NCBI GenBank assembly: GCA_018056205.1
Contig: JAGPGC010000049.1
Location: 1 to 7,775 of the forward strand
Origin: Candidatus Atribacteria bacterium
GTDB taxonomy: Bacteria; Atribacterota; Atribacteria; Atribacterales; Atribacteraceae
Reading direction: 5' to 3'
Length of the DNA: 7,775 bases
Shown here: positions 7,163 through 7,775 of the stretch, one piece after another
Numbering within the stretch: position 1 is the stretch's first letter
Layout: the number at the start of each line of letters is the position of its first letter
Translations under genes and position numbers: made by a program
Notes under the pieces: generated by a model
The model's database searches: none
What the model was told of the DNA's origin: nothing
Seen by the model: the letters and a program-made list of their open reading frames with translations, nothing else

Positions 7163-7202
7163 AATATTTAATAAATGTAATATTTTAAATAAAATATTTT
7201 AA
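7163..7202. repeat. Three iterated AATATTT(T)AA words upstream of parA
   Basis: On the plus strand AATATTTTAA occurs at 7179-7188 and again at 7193-7202, 14 bp apart, and a shorter AATATTTAA lies at 7163-7171. The first two also form a perfect 8-bp inverted repeat (AATATTTT/AAAATATT, 7179-7198) around AAAT. They sit about 60-105 bp upstream of the predicted parA promoter. An autoregulatory operator, an UP-like element or chance in A/T-rich DNA are all possible. Confidence 0.4.
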
Positions 7203-7354
7203 TTGGAAATGACTTTATTTTATTTGCGTTGAGATTTGGCAATCGTGAGTTTATAAAGTAGTTATTTTGCCCCTCCCATTTTTTCAATTTCAACAGGTTT
7301 TATTGTATTAAATAATCTAAAGAAAAACAACCGTCAAATGATAAAATTTTATGA

Positions 7355-7503
7355 TGTAAATACAGTGATAAGGAAAAAACTGTGGAATTAGACCCACCTT
7401 GTTGCTCTCTGACAACCCCCAACTGAAGAGAATTCTTTGAAAAATTTTTTAATGGTTGCATTTTTAATTTCCATCTTGGAAGGAGGTATAAGGGTAGGTT
7501 ATC
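7355..7503. repeat. Intergenic structured repeat, copy 2 (decayed)
   Basis: This is the second copy of the element at 3346-3508, in the same orientation. The 5' end GTAAATACAGTGAT (7355-7368) differs from copy 1 at one base. AAAAAACTG and TGACA plus a C-run follow in the same order. The terminal block 7475-7503 aligns with 3481-3508 at 23 of 28 bases plus one inserted A, and the five substitutions are all transitions toward A or T in this copy. It lacks the duplicated GTGATTAGT of copy 1 and most of its perfect stems, but a short hairpin TTCCA/TGGAA (about 7470-7482) sits where copy 1 has its CCCCTC/GAGGGG hairpin. Confidence 0.6.
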
Positions 7504-7566
7504 CCCTTTTTTAAATGGTGAAATTTACTTGAATTAACTTTTAACCTACTTCGCTTATTTTACTAC

Positions 7567-7604
7567 AAATACTTTTCATAATTTTTTTGTACTATAAAGT
7601 ATTT
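7567..7604. repeat. 9-bp perfect inverted repeat downstream of the trmI-like gene
   Basis: AAATACTTT (7567-7575) and AAAGTATTT (7596-7604) are perfect inverted copies around a 20-nt loop, lying 32-70 bp past the methyltransferase stop. The stem is A/T-rich and no U-run follows in the minus orientation. It might stabilise the mRNA 3' end, but it is not a canonical terminator. Confidence 0.35.
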
Positions 7605-7636
7605 AATAATTCACACTAAAAGAAATTAAATCATAT

Positions 7637-7775
7637 TTAAACATCATACACTTTCCTGGCAAAAATCATATAAGTGGTATGAGCAACCATACGATCATAA
7701 GGCCGAAATGTAATTGGATCAGGTTTATACTGGCGAAACATATTCTCCCAAACTTCTACCAAAATAAAGGGCAAT
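7637..7775 (-). CDS. trmI: C-terminal fragment of tRNA (adenine-58-N1)-methyltransferase, TrmI family
   Basis: Only the last 45 codons are inside the window; the frame enters from the right edge and stops at TAA (7637-7639). The peptide includes VEVWENMFRQYKP, FRPYDRMVAHT and YMIFARKV. Order and spacing of E-W, the aromatic-R-x-Y-K-P segment, the RPxxRMVAHT motif and the closing FARK match the C-terminal end of TrmI-type SAM-dependent enzymes, which make m1A at position 58 in the tRNA T-loop. The SAM-binding domain itself lies outside the window, so the call rests on this tail. It is transcribed toward parA but is separated from it by 552 bp, so it is probably a separate unit. Confidence 0.72.
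   Translation of the reverse strand, partial: LPFILVEVWENMFRQYKPDPITFRPYDRMVAHTTYMIFARKVYDV

Larger units (their letters stand above)
7085..7636. other. A/T-rich intergenic region between trmI-like gene and parA
   Basis: This 552-bp gap has no convincing gene on either strand. From parA outward it holds the predicted -10 (7096-7104), iterated AATATTT(T)AA words (7163-7202), the perfect 12-bp palindrome ATAAAATTTTAT (7341-7352), intergenic repeat copy 2 (7355-7503) and a 9-bp inverted repeat (7567-7604). The upstream methyltransferase gene must terminate here, but no hairpin followed by a U-run is visible in the minus orientation. Neither parS nor a good cluster of DnaA boxes was found, so there is no sequence support for an origin here. 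Confidence 0.6.

Noticed and set aside
7388..7396. Possible DnaA box near TGTGGAATT (about 7382-7390) and TTATCC words at 3339 and 7500
   Set aside because: The matches to TTATCCACA are poor and isolated, with no cluster to suggest an origin.
7491..7513. AAGGG/CCCTT hairpin followed by a T-run on the plus strand
   Set aside because: It would terminate plus-strand transcription, but no plus-strand gene precedes it, and the stem is only 5 bp; it also lies at the end of repeat copy 2.

Overview
This is a low-GC bacterial chromosome segment in which every supportable gene lies on the minus strand, so transcription runs from high to low coordinates. Read that way, the order is: the tail of a tRNA m1A58 methyltransferase (trmI-like), a 552-bp gap, parA-parB-M23 peptidase, a 317-bp gap, an unrecognised small exported protein, a 387-bp gap, a PfkB-family sugar kinase, a UbiB/AarF-family atypical kinase, and an exported PEBP (YbhB/YbcL-like) protein cut by the left edge.

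Three transcription units are likely. The first is parA-parB-M23: parA and parB overlap by 23 bp, and the peptidase begins 10 bp after the parB stop. It joins chromosome segregation to a membrane-anchored peptidoglycan hydrolase. An extended -10 promoter sits so close to the parA start that its mRNA may be leaderless, and parA has no Shine-Dalgarno sequence although the other complete genes, and the truncated PEBP gene, have recognisable ones. The second unit is the lone 164-residue exported protein, with a gap on both sides. The third is pfkB kinase, UbiB-like kinase and PEBP, with gaps of 67 bp and about 30 bp.

The two gaps that flank the par unit and the small-protein gene carry two diverged copies of one intergenic repeat of about 150-160 bp (3346-3508 and 7355-7503), in the same orientation. 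The left copy keeps several perfect inverted repeats. In the best-aligned block, all substitutions between the copies are C/T or G/A. This repeat is the least explained sequence in the window.

Organism: the base composition, the TrmI tail (which resembles versions I recall from Thermotogota-like bacteria), exported proteins with signal peptides and a coiled-coil M23 peptidase suggest an anaerobic, deep-branching or candidate-phylum bacterium such as Atribacterota or a Thermotogota relative. That placement is a low-confidence inference. No rRNA, tRNA, CRISPR array, insertion sequence, canonical parS site or convincing rho-independent terminator was seen. I found no clear new multi-gene system; the window is mainly housekeeping genes with a few intergenic features worth checking.
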